Source: Anaerolineales bacterium
GTDB taxonomy: Bacteria; Chloroflexota; Anaerolineae; Anaerolineales; Anaerolineaceae
Length of the DNA stretch: 28,028 bases
NCBI GenBank assembly: GCA_020060485.1
Contig: JAGVAB010000063.1
Location: 1-28,028, forward strand
Reading direction: 5' to 3'
Below are positions 27,743 through 28,028 of the stretch, piece after piece. Both the position numbers and the translations under genes were made by a program. The notes under the pieces are model-generated. The model saw nothing but the letters and a program-made list of their open reading frames with translations, made no database searches and was not told the origin of the DNA. Position 1 is the stretch's first letter; each line of letters starts with the position of its first letter.

Positions 27743-28028
27743 TTATCCCTCAATTATCGTCTTTAACAGCGGAATGGCGGCATGCACGGCGCGCGCCCGG
27801 TGGGAGAGGGTGTTCTTCTGCTGGCGGCTCAGCTCGGCGGTGGTCAGACCCAGCTCGGGCAGCAGGAAGATGGGGTCGTAGCCGAAGCCGCCCGTGCCGC
27901 GCTCTTCGGGGATGATCTCGCCCTCGCAGATACCCTCGGTCAAGGTGAGTGATCCCTTGGGGGTTGCAATGGCCACTGTGCAGCGGAAGCGGGCGGTCCA
28001 CGGGCGGGGCAGTCCGCTCAGGTTACGG
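27743..28028 (-). CDS. rdgB: RdgB/Ham1 family XTP/dITP diphosphatase, 3' part
   Basis: The frame runs off the right edge, so only the last 94 residues are seen. NLSGLPRPWTARFRC leads into TVAIATPKGS, then GEIIPEERGTGGFGYDPIFLLPELGLTTAELS (quoted in parts: key GTGGFGYDP) and the terminal SHRARAVHAAIPLL. These are the standard C-terminal motifs of the inosine/xanthosine triphosphate pyrophosphatase that removes deaminated purine nucleotides from the pool. The protein is cytosolic. The stop codon is at 27743-27745. The missing 5' part lies outside the window. Confidence 0.9.
   Translation of the reverse strand, partial: RNLSGLPRPWTARFRCTVAIATPKGSLTLTEGICEGEIIPEERGTGGFGYDPIFLLPELGLTTAELSRQQKNTLSHRARAVHAAIPLLKTIIEG

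Overview
This window looks like chromosomal DNA of an Anaerolineae-type Chloroflexota bacterium. That placement is inference from style and gene content, not from a marker gene. The support is a moderately high G+C content, Tad-type pseudopilin proteins with long Thr/Pro 'PTRTATRT' stalks, a bacterial Elp3 with a short cysteine motif, a chagasin-like lipoprotein and a GH1 glucosidase. No rRNA, tRNA, CRISPR array, transposase or integrase is visible.

Layout. Positions 1-5900 hold a Na+-dependent SNF symporter behind a strong promoter and a possible attenuator leader, a convergent sugar/metabolite transporter, then a plus-strand run of chagasin-like lipoprotein, NAD-dependent epimerase and RmuC. 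Positions 5930-6510 are a self-contained OsmC unit with a near-consensus promoter and a strong terminator. Positions 6511-8560 carry repeats, a small LuxR-type regulator behind a strong promoter with an 18-bp palindromic operator, and a methyltransferase. Positions 8563-10983 are an elp3-GGDEF pair. Positions 11053-13415 hold GH1 and CPBP-family genes on the minus strand. Positions 13477-19174 are a three-gene minus-strand set of Tad-type envelope proteins: TadE, TadG with a VWA domain, and a TadE-like protein with PA14 and a stalk. Positions 19175-19432 are a divergent control region.

Positions 19433-27119 are a plus-strand, phage-derived cassette. It contains a small helical protein, a structured intergenic RNA candidate, an XhlA/holin-like protein, a large terminase, a portal, an M23 peptidase-SH3-neck-like fusion, a small structural-type protein, a tail-fibre-like protein and a small tail-module-like protein. 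No capsid, capsid protease, tail tube, tape measure or integrase gene is seen here. The window ends with an unknown minus-strand gene and the 3' part of rdgB.

The most interesting reading is that 19433-27119 is a domesticated, capsid-less packaging/lysis/adhesion cassette. It may be under damage-type control: the same 18-bp palindrome (TTAGAA-N6-TTCTAA, one mismatch per site from the Gram-positive LexA core GAAC-N4-GTTC) lies at its promoter and at the promoter of the distant LuxR-type gene at 6892. The cassette also holds a 100-nt multi-stem RNA candidate, a phased array of DnaA-box sequences inside the M23 gene, and two related C-rich hairpin elements in its gene gaps. Motif presence is seen in the sequence; domestication, co-regulation and function are inference.
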